Below, in pieces: positions 37,440 to 51,277 of a stretch of 64,000 nt of DNA. The notes below the pieces were generated by a model. It was given only the letters and a program-made list of their open reading frames with translations, was not told the DNA's origin and made no database searches. A program made the position numbers and the translations under genes. Each line of letters starts with the position of its first letter. The first letter of the stretch is position 1. Source of the DNA: Cephalopachus bancanus (taxonomy: Eukaryota; Chordata; Mammalia; Primates; Tarsiidae); NCBI GenBank assembly GCA_027257055.1, contig JAPVLO010000232.1:4340001-4404000 (forward strand), in the 5' to 3' direction.

Positions 37440-37935
37440 TCAGCTGCATTGACTGGGGCCCCCGACAGACAACTAACAAGAGAAGAACACACATTTATTT
37501 AATATAGGTTTTATAGGACCCAGAAGCCTTCATGGGAAGACCTGAAGAAGTGGTTAAGCCTGGGTATTTTTTATAGTAGGTTTGATGAAGAGTTGAAGAT
37601 CTTGGGAGAAATGTGATAGGGCAAAAAGGGAATGACTTAGGGGTGATAACAGGGGAAACTTAGCAAGGCTTGCTCAGATTCCTCTTACCATCTCTGTCTT
37701 TGGAGGTAAGGATGCTTGTTTCCCTCATATATAGGGAGGGGAGGCACATCTCACATGAGGGTCTTGTTACCTGCATAAGGGGAAGATCAGAAAAACCTTT
37801 CCAGGTCTTATGAACTGCTTCAGCAGATTAGGGAGGTGGTCAGAGTGACCTTTCCGCTTCTGCGGTTTTCTCAAATTCCTTCGGTCTAAAATATTCAAAA
37901 TGCCAAGATGCCGTATTTTGGGGTAGCATTTCCTG
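37440..37935 (-). mobile_element. LTR copy, - strand
   Basis: On the minus strand it runs from CCCAAAATACGGCATCTTGG, through GACCCTCATGTGAGATGTGC and an AATAAATGTGTGTTC polyadenylation region, to AGTTGTCTGTCGGGGGCC. Same family as 26527-26750. Confidence 0.65.
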
Positions 37936-39740
37936 TATCCCATCATCCCCAAGTAAGTTTCAAATACCAACCAATATCTCAATGATGGAAATTTGCTAAA
38001 GGCTTTAAGCTAATATCCATGCCATCCTTTGAAGCGACACGGACTTGTCTTTGATCTTGCGTGACATGACCTTCCGCTTCAGAGCACCTGATCTCTTTCT
38101 CTGGCTGCCGCCCACCTCAGTGTCCAGCACTCTGTCCCGGGTAAGGAGCTTGCCTCTGCTCTTTCTTCCTCCCTCCCTCATTCATTTTCCTACCCCTGGA
38201 AAGGTATCATGGCTTCCCATCTGAATGTGTCATCGTTCAAGATTCCACCCAAACCACAGTGCATTCTTTTCTCTCCCTATCTTTCCCTTCTGTTCATCTA
38301 TTCCTGTAATCCCAATGACAACCTCTTAACGACAGTGGCAGCCTCCTCAGTGGCTATTGTTGTATGACAATATAGATCTTTTCCCTCCTTACTCAGAAAA
38401 ACTAATGTCTTTTGTGGCCAAAAGAAAATTAGTAGCAGCTGAAAGTGGAATTTTAATGACACAAAAACCTAATTGTTATTCAGCTTTAACTTTAAATCCT
38501 ACCTCCTCGTCTACAAATTCCTATTAATTCATCAGCTAAATACTATGGCTTCTGCTAAAGATTCTGACATCTAATTCTCTGCCTGTGCAGGTTTATTGCC
38601 AGCATGAAAAATACTTTGTCTTTTTATTTTCATTTTCAAAAACAAGCATAATGAAAATGTAAAATATTGCTTAGCATTTATCTAAGAAGATTTGGCAGCT
38701 TCTTTGAGAAACGGTTGAATGAGAAATACGGATCAAATTTGGAAGTCCTGTCTCCTAGCCCCACGTCATTATTTGAATATGTATTAACTGATTAGACAGG
38801 GAAATTGCCCTATCTGCAGTGTTAACTATGATCTATATCCATTTATTTATTTTTAAAAATTTACCATAAAAAGTAACTTTTAAGATGGCAATGGCTTAGG
38901 GATGAGTCGTGTAATCTTGTAAATCGTGAGGGTTGCCATTCTTGAAGTAGGGTAGACCTACAAAATGTCCCACAAGAAGCACATTGATTCTTTCCATCTG
39001 AGGGCAGAGGCTAAGCCTGCAATTCTGACAGATGCTGTTGGGAGGCGGTGAGACGCCTGTGAGAGCAGATGCAGAGTCTATGGGTTGGCTTCAGTAATGG
39101 GAGTAGCTGCCGAGTGCAGAAAGTGCTTTCATTCTGGTGACACGTGTGCACCCAATTCATTCCTAGGGCACTGTGTTCTGAGTGCAGTTCACAGAATGAT
39201 TTAATTCAAATCCATCAGATTGCAGAGGGCACTTCTGGACTCGACTGGTTGAATAATGAGGTAGCCTAAGTGTGGGTTGGGTTTGTCCAACTGGTAAGTT
39301 TATAGGCATAAAAGAGAAATGAGTCAGGAGAAGACACAGCCTCTTTGAGAGAGGACGAAGGGAGCAAGACCAAAAGAAATAGGACATCTGGGCAGTCCTG
39401 GGTGGGTGCCAGCAATCTCACAACTCCTGATGTGATAAATTACCGCTTAGTGTAATCCAGCCCTGGGTTCACTTCTTATGCCCAAACTGTAAACATATTT
39501 CTGTGGGTGAAACAATGCTTAACTTCCTGACTAAGGAGGCTGGAGATACCCTTCTGGATGCTTTAGGCTACTGGTAGTATAAAATCCTATCACTATTCTG
39601 CGCACAATAACAATCTGAGTCAGTACTCAGCCAGGCAATGCAGGTCTTTTATGTCAAGTATCCCCTTTGGAATCAGCCTCAAAAAGCAAAACAAAACTTC
39701 AGAATTTCTCTTTCCTTCCTTTCCCCTGCCCCTTGTTCCC
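37936..39740. other. Gene-free, apparently single-copy stretch
   Basis: No repeat or coding region recognised. A T-rich run (CTTTCTTCCTCCCTCCCTCA) occurs at 38160-38180. Confidence 0.45.
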
Positions 39741-39746
39741 TGTGAA

Positions 39747-39763
39747 ACACACACACACACACA

Positions 39764-39794
<31 letters not shown>

Positions 39795-39795
39795 C
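39747..39795. repeat. (CA)n microsatellite
   Basis: About 24 CA units with a single CC interruption at 39770-39771. Confidence 0.95.
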
Positions 39796-40098
39796 GACTC
39801 TCACTCAACCTTCAACTTCCATACAGGATGTAAGTACCATGGTGGATATCTCTCTAGACTAATTAGTTTCATTGGTTCCTTCCAAATGGTTGTCTCTATG
39901 TTTACATTCTTATCAGGCAGGGGCCTAGCAGGAACAGTTAGGCCTACTCAGAATTCTCAAGAGGATTCAATAAGGGGCCTATTTCCAGAGGTGTGGGCAA
40001 GGTTAAGGGAACCAAAAGGGCTGTTGAGGTACCCAGGGCCTAGCCACAGCAGAAGCCAAAGGATCAAGGGAAGCAAATAATATTTTTGAAAAGCAGTA

Positions 40099-40379
40099 CT
40101 TTTTTTTTTTTTTTTTGAGTTGGAGTCTCACTCTGACGCCCAGACTGGAGTGCGGTGGCCACTCCTGGCCACCGCAGCCTCGACCTGCCGGGCTCTGGCG
40201 ATCCTTCCGCCTCAGCCTTCCAAGTAGCTGGAACTACAGGCGTGCTAATTTTTTGATTTATTGTAGAGATGAGGTCTCGCCAAGTTGCCCAGGTGGGTCT
40301 CAAACCTGCGGGCTCAGGCAATCCACTCACCTCAGCCTCCCAAGGCGCGGGATTACAAGCTAAGCCACCGAGCCTGGCA
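40099..40379 (-). mobile_element. Alu, - strand, with target site duplication
   Basis: T-run, GAGTTGGAGTCTCACTCTGAC, ending GAGCCTGGC. Flanked by AAAAGCAGTA at 40089-40098 and 40380-40389. Confidence 0.92.
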
Positions 40380-40389
40380 AAAAGCAGTA

Positions 40390-41225
40390 TTTTTTAAACA
40401 AGTGATGCTGTGAACATGAGATACTCACATGCAGAAGAATTAAATTGGACCCCTATCTCACATCATATATAAACATCAACTCAAAGTGGATTAAAGACTT
40501 AAACATAAGGTCTAATCTTGTAAAACTACTGAAATAAAACAGAGGGGAAAAGAGTCTTGACATTAGTCATGGAAATGACTTTTTGGATATGACACAAAGC
40601 CACAAGCAACAAAAGCAAAGATGGACACGTGACAGAGCATCACACTGAAAGGCTTCTGCACAGCAAACAACGCACAGAGTGAATGGGAGGAAATATTTGC
40701 AAACCTCATATCTGATAAGGGAGTAATGTTCAAAATATATAAAGACTCGTATGATAGCATAAAACCCCAAATAACCCAGTTTAAAAATGGGCAAAGAACC
40801 TGAATAGACATTTTTCCAAGGACATACAAGTGGCCAATAGGAATATGAAAAAGCGTTCAGTGTCACCACTCATCAAGAGAATGAGTGTTGGTGAGGATGT
40901 AGCGAAAATGAAACCTTTGCACACTGTTGATGGGAATGTCACTTGGCATGGCCACTGTGGAATGCAGTATAGAATCTCCTCAAAATATTAACAGTAGAAA
41001 GCAAAGAACTGAGCACCACACGTTCTCACTCATAAGCGGCCCCTGAACATTTATCCTAACACTGTAAGAAAGGGATTGGTAGCAGCAGGGCAAAACGTCA
41101 GTGAGCATACCTCATCCCAAGTCAGGAGAAGTGAGACCCAAAGGGAGGCCCGAGCTTCGCCTGTACAGTGGCCATTTATGTACCTAATCCTGAATTTCAC
41201 CCACATCTTTAAAATAAAAAAAACA
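40390..41225 (+). mobile_element. L1 3' portion with lineage-type 3' UTR
   Basis: ORF2 C-terminal remnant (GGATTAAAGACTTAAACATA at about 40489, later AGTGGCCAATAGGAATATGA), an internal deletion near 40985, then TTCTCACTCATAAGCGGCCC and a 3' UTR (41060-41225). The UTR is similar to 50965-51155 and ends in CACATCTTTAAAATAAAAAA. Confidence 0.75.
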
Positions 41226-42835
<1,610 letters not shown>

Positions 42836-43440
42836 CTCAGTACCAAAGAATTAAATCAAATTTCTCCAAAATGATTTTTATTCAAAAAAATTTTGGAAAA
42901 GTCATAAATCACTTCCAGGATGAGTCACAGACTAAGATGGACCCTGAGTAGCTTGATTTGATCAGGAACAAAAATCAAGACACGGCCTGCTGACAGTCGC
43001 TTGAGGGGGCCTCTGTAACGGACAGCCTTAGAAAACTGCCTGGAGCCTCTATTTATAATGAAAATACTATGCAGACTCAAAGCTATTTGTATCTGCAGGA
43101 CTCTTTACAAACCAGATAAATAATTCAAACACAGATTCACTCACCTGGGTGTCCACGGGCCACGAGAAGCAAAGTTCAGGCTCCATCCTGTTCTTCTGAG
43201 AGTTACAGACTTTTGTTCTCCAGAAAGGTATGCTGCCAATGTCCTGTGGTCACTGAAGGCTCCGGGGCGTGACTCCAAGCGCGATTCCATCTTCACCATT
43301 TTCTTCTGCTCCGAACATCTAATGTGTGACCTGAAGGAAAAGGAATTTCAAAACCTCTTGTCTCCTTGTGCTTTTTCGCATAAATGTGGCTCTTTTCATT
43401 ATTGCTGTTATTTTTATGTGAATCTCAGACTTTTTATTTA
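42836..43440. other. Gene-free stretch
   Basis: Nothing recognised. Moderately CpG-containing at 43255-43310. Confidence 0.4.
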
Positions 43441-43441
43441 A

Positions 43442-43606
43442 TTTTTTGGGGGGGTTCGGAATCTCACTCTGTCCCAAGGCTGGAACCTTGGCCTCCTAGG
43501 CTCCGGCGATCCTTCCACTTCAGCTCCTGAGTAGCTGGGACTACAGGCATGTGCCACCATCCCCAGCTATTCTAGAATTTTTTTGTAGTGTGTTGCCCAG
43601 GCTGGT
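43442..43606 (-). mobile_element. Degraded Alu fragment, - strand
   Basis: GGAATCTCACTCTGTCC, then CTCCTGAGTAGCTGGGACTA and CTAGAATTTTTTTGTAGTGTG. About half of the element is missing. Confidence 0.75.
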
Positions 43607-43822
43607 TAGACTTTTTAGTGTCCTTAGTGGTCTGCATCACTATAGACACTAAGGAAGGCAGGAGTGCTTTCCAGACAGCGATGTGTGCGACATGGATGTC
43701 CAAGCACAGTGCCTATGAGGTCGATGAGGCTGGACAGGAAGGTTGGAACAGCAGCAGTGAGGGACGTGAGGTGTGTTTTTTGCCTTTCACAGATTTCAAA
43801 GGACTTTTCTCTCTATGCACTA

Positions 43823-44165
43823 TGGTTTGAATGCTCCTTCTCCTGTTGAAACTTGGTTGCCATTGTGGTGGAGTTAAGAGGTGGTAATTGGGCCATGGGG
43901 ACTCTGCCCTCATAAACAGATCAATGTCATTGTCATGGGAGTAGATTACTTACTATGGGAGTTTGGCCTCCGTTTTGTGTCTCCTGAGTTCTTACCCTCT
44001 CTTACCCTTCTGCCCACTGCACTTCCATGGTGGGATGGCCCACGCCAGATGCTGGCACCACACTCTTGGACTTCCCAGATTCCAGAACTGTAAGAAATAC
44101 ATATCTTTATCAATTACCCAGTCTGTGGTATTTTGTCATAGCAGCAGAAAAGGGACAAGGTCACT
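43823..44165 (+). mobile_element. MaLR-type LTR, + strand
   Basis: TATGGTTTGAATGCTCCTTC, GGTGGAGTTAAGAGGTGGTA and the end CCAGAACTGTAAGAAATACA, CCCAGTCTGTGGTATTTTGT are standard blocks of an MLT1/MST-like LTR. Confidence 0.8.
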
Positions 44166-44728
44166 GTCCTTTACTTAGACTCTTCCCATATATGTTACCT
44201 GCTGCAATAGTTAATCTTATGTGCCAACTCAAATGGGCCATCGGTGCCCAGATATATTTGGTCCAGAACTATTCTTTGGTGTGTTTGTGAGGGTGTTCCT
44301 GAATGAGACTCACATGAACTTGTGGACAAGTAAAACTGATTCCCCTCCCTACTGTGGGTGGGGCTCCATTCAGTCAACAGAAGACAGGGATAGAGCACAA
44401 AGGCTGAGTGAGAGAGAGCCTCACCTGCTTGGCTGACTTAGCTGGGGTTTTAATCCTCCTAGCACTCATACTGCCAGCTCTTACACCAGTCCTGGCACCA
44501 GCTCCATCAGCTCTCCTGGCTCTCAGTCCTTTGGACTTGTGCTGGAATAGCATTCCTGCTACGCTGGTCTCCAGCCTGCCACCCGCAGAGCATGGAATGT
44601 TCAGCCTTCATGGTGGCATGAATCAATTTCTTATGACACATATGTATGCATGTATGTATCTATCATAGATACAGTGAGTCCCCTATCTTTCTATCAATCA
44701 TCTATCAATCATCTATCTAGCTTAAGTA

Positions 44729-44963
44729 CAGCAAGTTCCCTACATACGAACCTTCAAGTTATGAACTTTAACAATGCACACCGTGTTTTTTAAATGTATT
44801 ATTTCTCTCCACCAGGTGTCATTATAGCCTGTTAAATGCATACAGTACTATATAGTTGATTGTGTGAGTTGGGTACCTAGGCTAACTTTGTTGGACCTAA
44901 AACAAATTGTACCTACAAACATGCTCTTTGAACAGAACTCGTTCATATGTTGGGGACTTCTTG
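44729..44963. mobile_element. MITE 1, TA-flanked (pogo/Tigger-like)
   Basis: Terminal inverted repeats: left CAGCAAGTTCCCTACATACG, right (reverse complement) CAAGAAGTCCCCAACATATG. TA dinucleotides flank it at 44727-44728 and 44964-44965. It is 235 bp with no coding capacity. Confidence 0.75.
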
Positions 44964-44967
44964 TATA

Positions 44968-45185
44968 TAGTGATGGTGCCAAAAAATGTATACACATTTT
45001 AAAGAGATGTTATCTATGTATTACTTTTAGTTTGCCCTAATCAGAAGGTCTGGATGCTTATGGTAACTAACTACTTAGAGCATCTTTCGCAAATAGAAAA
45101 AGTCAAACGTGACTTGTATTTATCATTTGTTATTAGTATATATTTTTCCGTTCTTAAAATGTGTATAAATTTTTTACAACCTCTG
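44968..45185. mobile_element. MITE 2, mariner-like
   Basis: Left GGTGCCAAAAAATGTATACA (from 44975) is mirrored at the right end (to 45181), whose reverse complement is GGTTGTAAAAAATTTATACA. About 207-218 bp, no coding capacity. It begins within about ten bases of MITE 1. Confidence 0.75.
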
Positions 45186-45238
45186 TATAATCTTCCTGTT
45201 CATTCTGTTTCTCTGGAGAACACTGGCTACTAGGACAC

Positions 45239-46380
45239 CTGCATTGTTAGAAAGATTTGCAGCTTCACTTTTGGCCTTTGATAGCAGCAAAGATGTGTTT
45301 ATTTTGGAAGATAGTGCTGACACCAGCAAAGGCTAATATAAAACTAGTCACTTCAGTGAGAGTCAGAAAATAGAGATTCTAGCCTCAATCTGTTACTAGC
45401 CAGTTGGATGGGACTATAGGCGATCCAGACATCATATATGTAAGCTAAATTTTGCCGCCTCTCAAACCATCCTAGATCTCAGTGACTGAAGTCAACCATT
45501 TATTTAGCTCATGATTCTACGGGCTGACCGGGCAGTTGTGGTCTGAGTCCTCTCAGCTGATTCTGTTGTGCTCCCTCAAGTTGGCAAGTCGGGGCACTGG
45601 ATGATTTAGGCTGGCTTCATCCCCATGACTGGCAGTGGGAAGCAGATGGCCAGGGCCACAGGGGAAACTGGGCCAGTGCCTCTCATGACTCATGACTCAT
45701 GGGTAGCAGGCTACCCAAGCTCCTTCACAGGGTGGTCACAGCGTTCCCAAGAGCAATGAGAAACAGTAGCCAATGCCCAAATGTTTTCAAGTCAGTGCCA
45801 TGTTTGCTACTGTTCTGTTGGCTGAAACCAGCTTCATAGCCCCGCCCAGAATCCAGGGTTGGAGAAACAGACTCCACCTCTTGGTGGGAGGAGCTACAGG
45901 GTCACCTTTCAAGAGTTGTGCACCCTGGACTGGAGAGAACTGGTGGCTGCACCTGCTTTCCACCATGCCAGCTGACTTGACACACATCCTCTGTAGGTCT
46001 CCCCGTGACCCTGTGAGGTTGGCATTCACACTGGTGTGGGTTAAAACCCAGGCCTGACTCCAAAGACATCCTGTTATGCCCTTTGAATGCAGGCTTGTAT
46101 CTCTGCATTCCTTTGCAGGCTTCAGAATCCAGGCTCTCCTTTGTGAGACAGGTGTCCTGTTCATTTAATTCCAAACACTCATCTACACAGATGTCATTTC
46201 GCTCAGGAGGAATGAAGTAGCAACAGCATTCAGTATAATCATTGTAAGTGAGGATGTTTAATGATCATGCATGTTGATAAAGCACCCACTGTGTGCAGGG
46301 CCCTTTCTGCAAGAAAGAGAAACCCCTCAGTGAAGAAAGGCAGCTGAAAACTTTGGCCATAACATGAGTGGAAGTTGTAT
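45239..46380. other. Gene-free stretch with an old repeat at 45440-45930
   Basis: 45440-45930 (GATCTCAGTGACTGAAGTC, later GACTCCACCTCTTGGTGGGA) resembles the repeat at 15830-16330. No coding region recognised. Confidence 0.4.
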
Positions 46381-46384
46381 AAGG

Positions 46385-47245
46385 TGCCTACAAACCCATA
46401 AAAAATGCTCAGCATCACTAATCATCAGAGAAATGCAAACTAAAACCACACGGAGATCCCATTTTGCACCACTCAGAATGACTGCTATTAAAAAGTCAAA
46501 GAACAACAGATGTTGGTGTGGCTGCAAAACAAAGGGCACACTTATCCACTGCTGGTAGGAATGTAATTAGTTCAGCCTCTATGGAAAACAGAGTGGAGAT
46601 TTCTCAAAGAACTAAAAACAGAACTCCCACTCAACCCAGCAATCCCACTGCTAAGTGTCTACCCAAAGGAAAAGATATCATTTCATCAAAAAAACACCTG
46701 CGCTTGTGTTCATTGAGCACTATTTAAATAGCACAGTCATGGAGCCCACCTAAGTGCCCACCAGCAGTTGACTGGATAAAGAAAATGTGGTATGTATACA
46801 CCATGGGATACTATGCAGCCATAAAAAAGAATTAAATCATGTCCTTTGCAGCAACATGGATGGAGCTGGAGGCTATTATCCTAAGTGAATAACTCAGACA
46901 CAGAAAAGCAAATACCACACATCCTCATGTCTAAGTGGGATTTAAATCATGGTACGTCTGAACATAAAGATGATAAAAATGGAAATAACAGGCCCTGGAG
47001 ATTCCAAAAGTGGGGAGGGAGCAAGGGGGAGGGAGGCTTGAAAAAATTACCTATTGAGTACAATATTCACTATTTGAGTGATGAGCACACTGGATGCCCA
47101 AATCCCCACCAGTACATAACATATCCACATAACAAACATGCACACGCACCCTTGAATCTATTAACATTGAGTAAATATACATTATAACAGAAAAATCAAT
47201 AAAAACAAAGAGGTATACGTTATACTGTAAAAGCCTAAAAAAAAA
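46385..47245 (+). mobile_element. 5'-truncated L1, + strand
   Basis: L1 ORF2 C-terminal remnant (AATCATCAGAGAAATGCAAAC, ACCTAAGTGCCCACCAGCAG) and 3' UTR (GATGAGCACACTGGATGCCC). It probably ends in an A-rich tail before GGTACCTAAAAC. A direct repeat AAGGTGCCTACAAAC (46381-46395) / AAGGTACCTAAAAC (after the tail) is the likely target site duplication. Confidence 0.8.
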
Positions 47246-49070
47246 AAGGTACCTAAAACGTACAATGTTTCAGTGACAAAGGCTCCTGTTCCTCGCATGG
47301 GAAAGCCTGACTGTGTAAAAGGCTTCATGTAAAACCAGAAACCGGGAGGCCCCCGTCCTCTCCGGGGAGCTGTCGGGACTGCTCAGTGTACCCCTTCGCC
47401 TTCCTTTAGGTCTCATTCCCTCGATTCTACTTGGACAGTTGATAATTCCATCCTCTTCCTCACATGTGGCCCTTTTCTTCCAGGAAGGCATCACCCTCCC
47501 CCTCCTCCCCAGCCTCCTGTGAGCAGGTTTTCTCTGTATTAATTTCTCCTCAGAGGCTAGCTGCAGCACACGCTGCCAGCCTCCGGGCCTCCATGTCACT
47601 TCCCACTTGCGGAATGCCCGCCTGCCCGCCTACCCTCCCCCTCCTCCTGCTTGAGGGCCTGCTCCGAGGGGCCCCTGAGCAGCTCTGTCTTGGGACAGAT
47701 GATTTTCTATGAATCCCCTTGGCCTGGCCCGGGGCTTTGCTTCATCTGAGTGCAGGAGGGAGCGGTGTCAGCCAAGAGAGGTGAAGGAGAAGTAGAGGCT
47801 GCTGCTGCCTCCAACTGGGTCCCTTCCTGAGTACCTGTGACCCAACTCCAGACCAGTCAGGTGGCGCTCGTCTCCTGTGGACGGCTGATTTATGTTGTTG
47901 ATGCAGGGCCCTTGAATAATGAGGCCAAGACCAGAATTCCCCTGTATCCCCCAGCCCCAAGACAGACCCCTCTGGAGCGGGGCCTTCCAGGGTGTGTCAC
48001 CAGTTGGCAACAATGGGGACTGCCACCTGTGCCTACATCAGAGCTCGCAGGACTTGCCTTTCCACGGAGCGGCACTGGCCACACTTGCTCTAATGAGGGA
48101 CATGCTCTCGGGTGTGGGCTATGGCCGGATTTCAGGCACGTTTCTCTCACCTGTTTGCTCTTCCTTCTGTCCCTATTATTCGGGGCCATTGGGAAGCTTT
48201 GGGTATTAAAATGTGAGTCTCGCAGACGCACCTGCCTTTCCACCGGCTCCCGTGGTGATTTCTTCCTGAATTCCTCTGGGTCACCTTTGATCTTCTGAAC
48301 GTCCTAGCATAATGTCCTCTGGTCCTCATATCTCCATCCACAAGATTTTGTTTTAATCATTTTGATCTTAAGTCTTTGTGACTTCCCTGATGAAATCCAG
48401 TCTTCTGACTGCTAAGATAATCTGAGCCAGAAATTCTCAGTAATCCTTATCTAGCCTCTGTTCCGGTTTTATTCACAGCGTGATGCCTGCAGTTTCTTTG
48501 CAACAATTCTTCATTGCCTTGACTTTTCTGCTTTAGTCTCTTAGGCTTTTAAGATTGACGTTTCCTAGACTGCAGTTTTTATCTTTGATCTCCACACCGG
48601 TATCTGATCTGGGTTATCTATTAGTGGGGCACCCTCCAAAATGCCTTTGATTTCTGCTGGAACAGATAGTCTTTGGCTCAATCAAGTCCTGCCTGGACTT
48701 TATTGGGGCCTATTAGCACAATTAATTATGACAATCATGATCTGAGTGCTGCTGACTTCTGCAAAGGTGAACAATGAATTCCTCATGTGTTGTTCTGTCT
48801 TGGCCCAGCTTTCTTCATAATCACCATGAGGCTCAAAGGGTTGGTCTAACGTTTTAAAGGATCACTCCCTGCCACATTGGGTCAAGACCCCAGGTGACGT
48901 TCTCGTGGCTCCTACATATTCCCTCCACAGCTTGTGACAATTGAAACTAAGTGATTATTTGTGTAATTGTGTAAATTATTTGCTTAGTGTCTATACACTC
49001 CACTGAGCTTTTGTTAGATAATAAACTTCCTTCCCTGTGAAGAATCATTCCTTGTTCATAGAAAGAAAAA
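47246..49070. other. Gene-free, low-repeat stretch
   Basis: Overlapping open frames on both strands at 47740-48300 (up to 153 codons) without any motif. Nothing supportable as a gene. Confidence 0.45.
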
Positions 49071-49085
49071 AGAAAGCATAAAAGG

Positions 49086-49365
49086 CGGGCCGGCTGTGGT
49101 GGCTCCCACTGTAATCCCAGCACTTTGGGATTCTCTCGCCTGAACCCAGGGGCTCGAGACCAGTCTGGGCAACTTGGCGAGACCTCATCTCTACAATAAA
49201 TCAAAATATTAGCCGGGCATGGTGGTGCATGCCTGTGGTTCCAGCTACTTAGAAGGCTGAGGCGGAAGGATTGCCTGGGCTCAGCATGTCAAGACTGTGG
49301 TGGCCATGATTGTGCCACTTTACTCTAGCCTGAGTGACAGAGTGAGACTCAGACTCAAATTTGAA
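49086..49365 (+). mobile_element. Alu, + strand, with target site duplication
   Basis: Lineage-type Alu with a small deletion after CACTTTGGGA. Flanked by a perfect 13-bp duplication AAAGCATAAAAGG at 49073-49085 and 49366-49378. Confidence 0.93.
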
Positions 49366-49439
49366 AAAGCATAAAAGGGTAAAATGTTAATTCACAAGAT
49401 TATCTCAGACTTAAGGTCCCCTTCCGATGAGTAGAGCTG

Positions 49440-49670
49440 TGTTTTGATAAAGGATGTAGACTGGGAAGCCAGGGTCTCTCCATTGAATCCTGGCTCTGTC
49501 ACTGTTTCACAAAGTGGGTAGAGGGGTTACATGACCTTTCTATTCCTCTTTCCTCATTTATAACATGGGGATCATAATATTAATTGCTACCTGTAGGGCT
49601 GAAATGAGTGAACATGTGTAAAGCACTCAAGAGTAGCCTGGCCCAGAGTGATTATTCATAAACATGACTG
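49440..49670 (+). repeat. MIR SINE
   Basis: AATCCTGGCTCTGTCACTGT, ATTTATAACATGGGGATCAT and AAGCACTCAAGAGTAGCCTG: MIR core and tail. Confidence 0.75.
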
Positions 49671-50051
49671 TGGCTGTGCTTTCGTCATTACTATTATATC
49701 GATGGTACCTTCTGCTGTCTGTCTTCTCTCCCCATTTCACAGGGAGAAATTTCATTTAAAAAATCACATGAGGTCAAAGTGCTGCCCTCTCAACTAGACT
49801 GAGAAGCACTGTTTTTATTTGCACCAAGTTGGGGAGGGGCACAGGTGCATAAAGGGGGCGAGCAAGGGATTCTTGCCCAATACAGACAATGGGGGGAGGA
49901 TCACCTGTCTGTTCCTTCTGTTTTCAATAAGAAGGTGCCAGTTCCAGACTGGGGACATTCTGGTCACACATGGAAAAGTTAGGGCACATGAGAGTCAAGG
50001 GCGGCTCTGAGGTGAAGCTGCCACCAAGCTGATGCTGAGGGTTAACACCTC

Positions 50052-50115
50052 TTTTTTTTTTTTGAGTTGGAGTCTCACTCTGTCACCCAGGCTGGAGTGC
50101 ACAGTGGTACGAACG
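50052..50115 (-). mobile_element. Alu fragment, - strand
   Basis: T-run, GAGTTGGAGTCTCACTCTGT, CACCCAGGCTGGAGTGCA: only the 3' end of a right arm. Confidence 0.85.
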
Positions 50116-50354
50116 CTGCTTTTCAAGTTCTGTGCCCCTCTGGCCCTCCCCTCATGACTCATGACTGCCCATCCTGGACGCCCTCTCCAAAGAGGCACGC
50201 GCGCGTGGTAGTGTGACTCCTCTGCCTTCTTCGTCCCCTGAGTAAGGACCCAGGTCTTCAAGACCCTGCTCTCCTAGGTGATCAGGTCCCACTGCCTTTG
50301 CCCACCCACTCCACCTCCATGGCCCTAGAAACTTGGAGTCTTCCCGCCTGTGCC

Positions 50355-50403
<49 letters not shown>
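50355..50403. repeat. (CA)n microsatellite
   Basis: About 23 uninterrupted CA units. Confidence 0.95.
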
Positions 50404-50405
<2 letters not shown>

Positions 50406-50499
50406 CCGTCATACTACCATCTCAGTATCTCATTGGGGCAGGCCTCACAATAAGTTCCTGAGAAGCTATTTTATGCTTTTGGAGAAAGTGGAATATGAG

Positions 50500-50760
50500 T
50501 GGTTAAGTTCAGAGGCTTTGGGTCTGGGAAGAGCAGGATCGGAAATCAGGAAGACCTGAGCTGCAAAGTCAGTTTAGTCACAAATTGTGTGACTGTGCAA
50601 ATTATTTAACATTCTTGAGCCTCATTCTTTTCCTTTGAAAAGAGGGTATATATCAATCCTATCTCAGAGAGCAGTTGGAATAATTAAGTGAGATATGTGT
50701 ACAGCACTCGGCACAGGCCTGGTTTACAGTAAGCTATGAATGGAAGCAATTATTGATATT
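50500..50760 (+). repeat. MIR SINE
   Basis: GTGACTGTGCAAATTATTTA, AGCCTCATTCTTTTCC, GAGAGCAGTTGGAATAATTA, CACAGGCCTGGTTTACAGTA. Confidence 0.75.
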
Positions 50761-50964
50761 TTTGTACGGAGAAGAGTTTAGACAAAATATTGTCTCCCCT
50801 CCCCTCCTCTCATTCTGCCTAATTCTGTCTTCTCTACCTTGTAAAATAACTTGTTTTATAGAGACAATGTCTTCCATTTTGATACCCCAAATCCCAAAGT
50901 AGGGATTCTATTAGTAAAAGTCCAGCCTTGTGTGTATTTTGGTGAACTAGCAAGGACAAGGATT

Positions 50965-51165
50965 GAGCTATAAGAAAGGGACTGGCAATAGTGGGAAACA
51001 GCTGGTGGCGGGGGCACACTTCATCAATAAGTGTACCTGATCTCAAACCAGGTGAAATGGGGATCAAAGGGAGGCCCAAACTTTACCTGTACAATTACCA
51101 TTTGTATACCTAGCCCTGGATTGTACCCCACATCTTCAAAGTAAAAATTTTTTAAACAACAAAAA
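50965..51165 (+). mobile_element. L1 3' UTR tail
   Basis: TAAGAAAGGGACTGGCAATA, GATCAAAGGGAGGCCCAAAC, CCCACATCTTCAAAGTAAAA plus an A-tail. It is alignable by eye with 41066-41225 and represents a 5'-truncated copy of that L1 subfamily. Confidence 0.6.
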
Positions 51166-51277
51166 AAAAGAGTTCTAGACTCTAACTCCTGTTCTGCTGC
51201 TAAGACAGTAGGCTGTTTGAGGCAAGCCACTGCTCTTCGAGGACCATCAATTCCTTCTGTTAAAAAGAAAAGTTGGG

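Larger units (their letters stand above)
44205..45238 (+). repeat. LTR-type repeat split by two MITEs
   Basis: Left part GTTAATCTTATGTGCCAACTC through CTGGTCTCCAGCCTGCCA (to about 44660). The right end CATTCTGTTTCTCTGGAGAA followed by CACTGGCTAC (45198-45238) is the usual end of the same repeat. The DNA between is foreign: two DNA-transposon MITEs. Confidence 0.65.

Noticed and set aside
47837..48298. 153-codon + strand frame and overlapping minus frames
   Set aside because: No family resemblance, and several overlapping frames on both strands.
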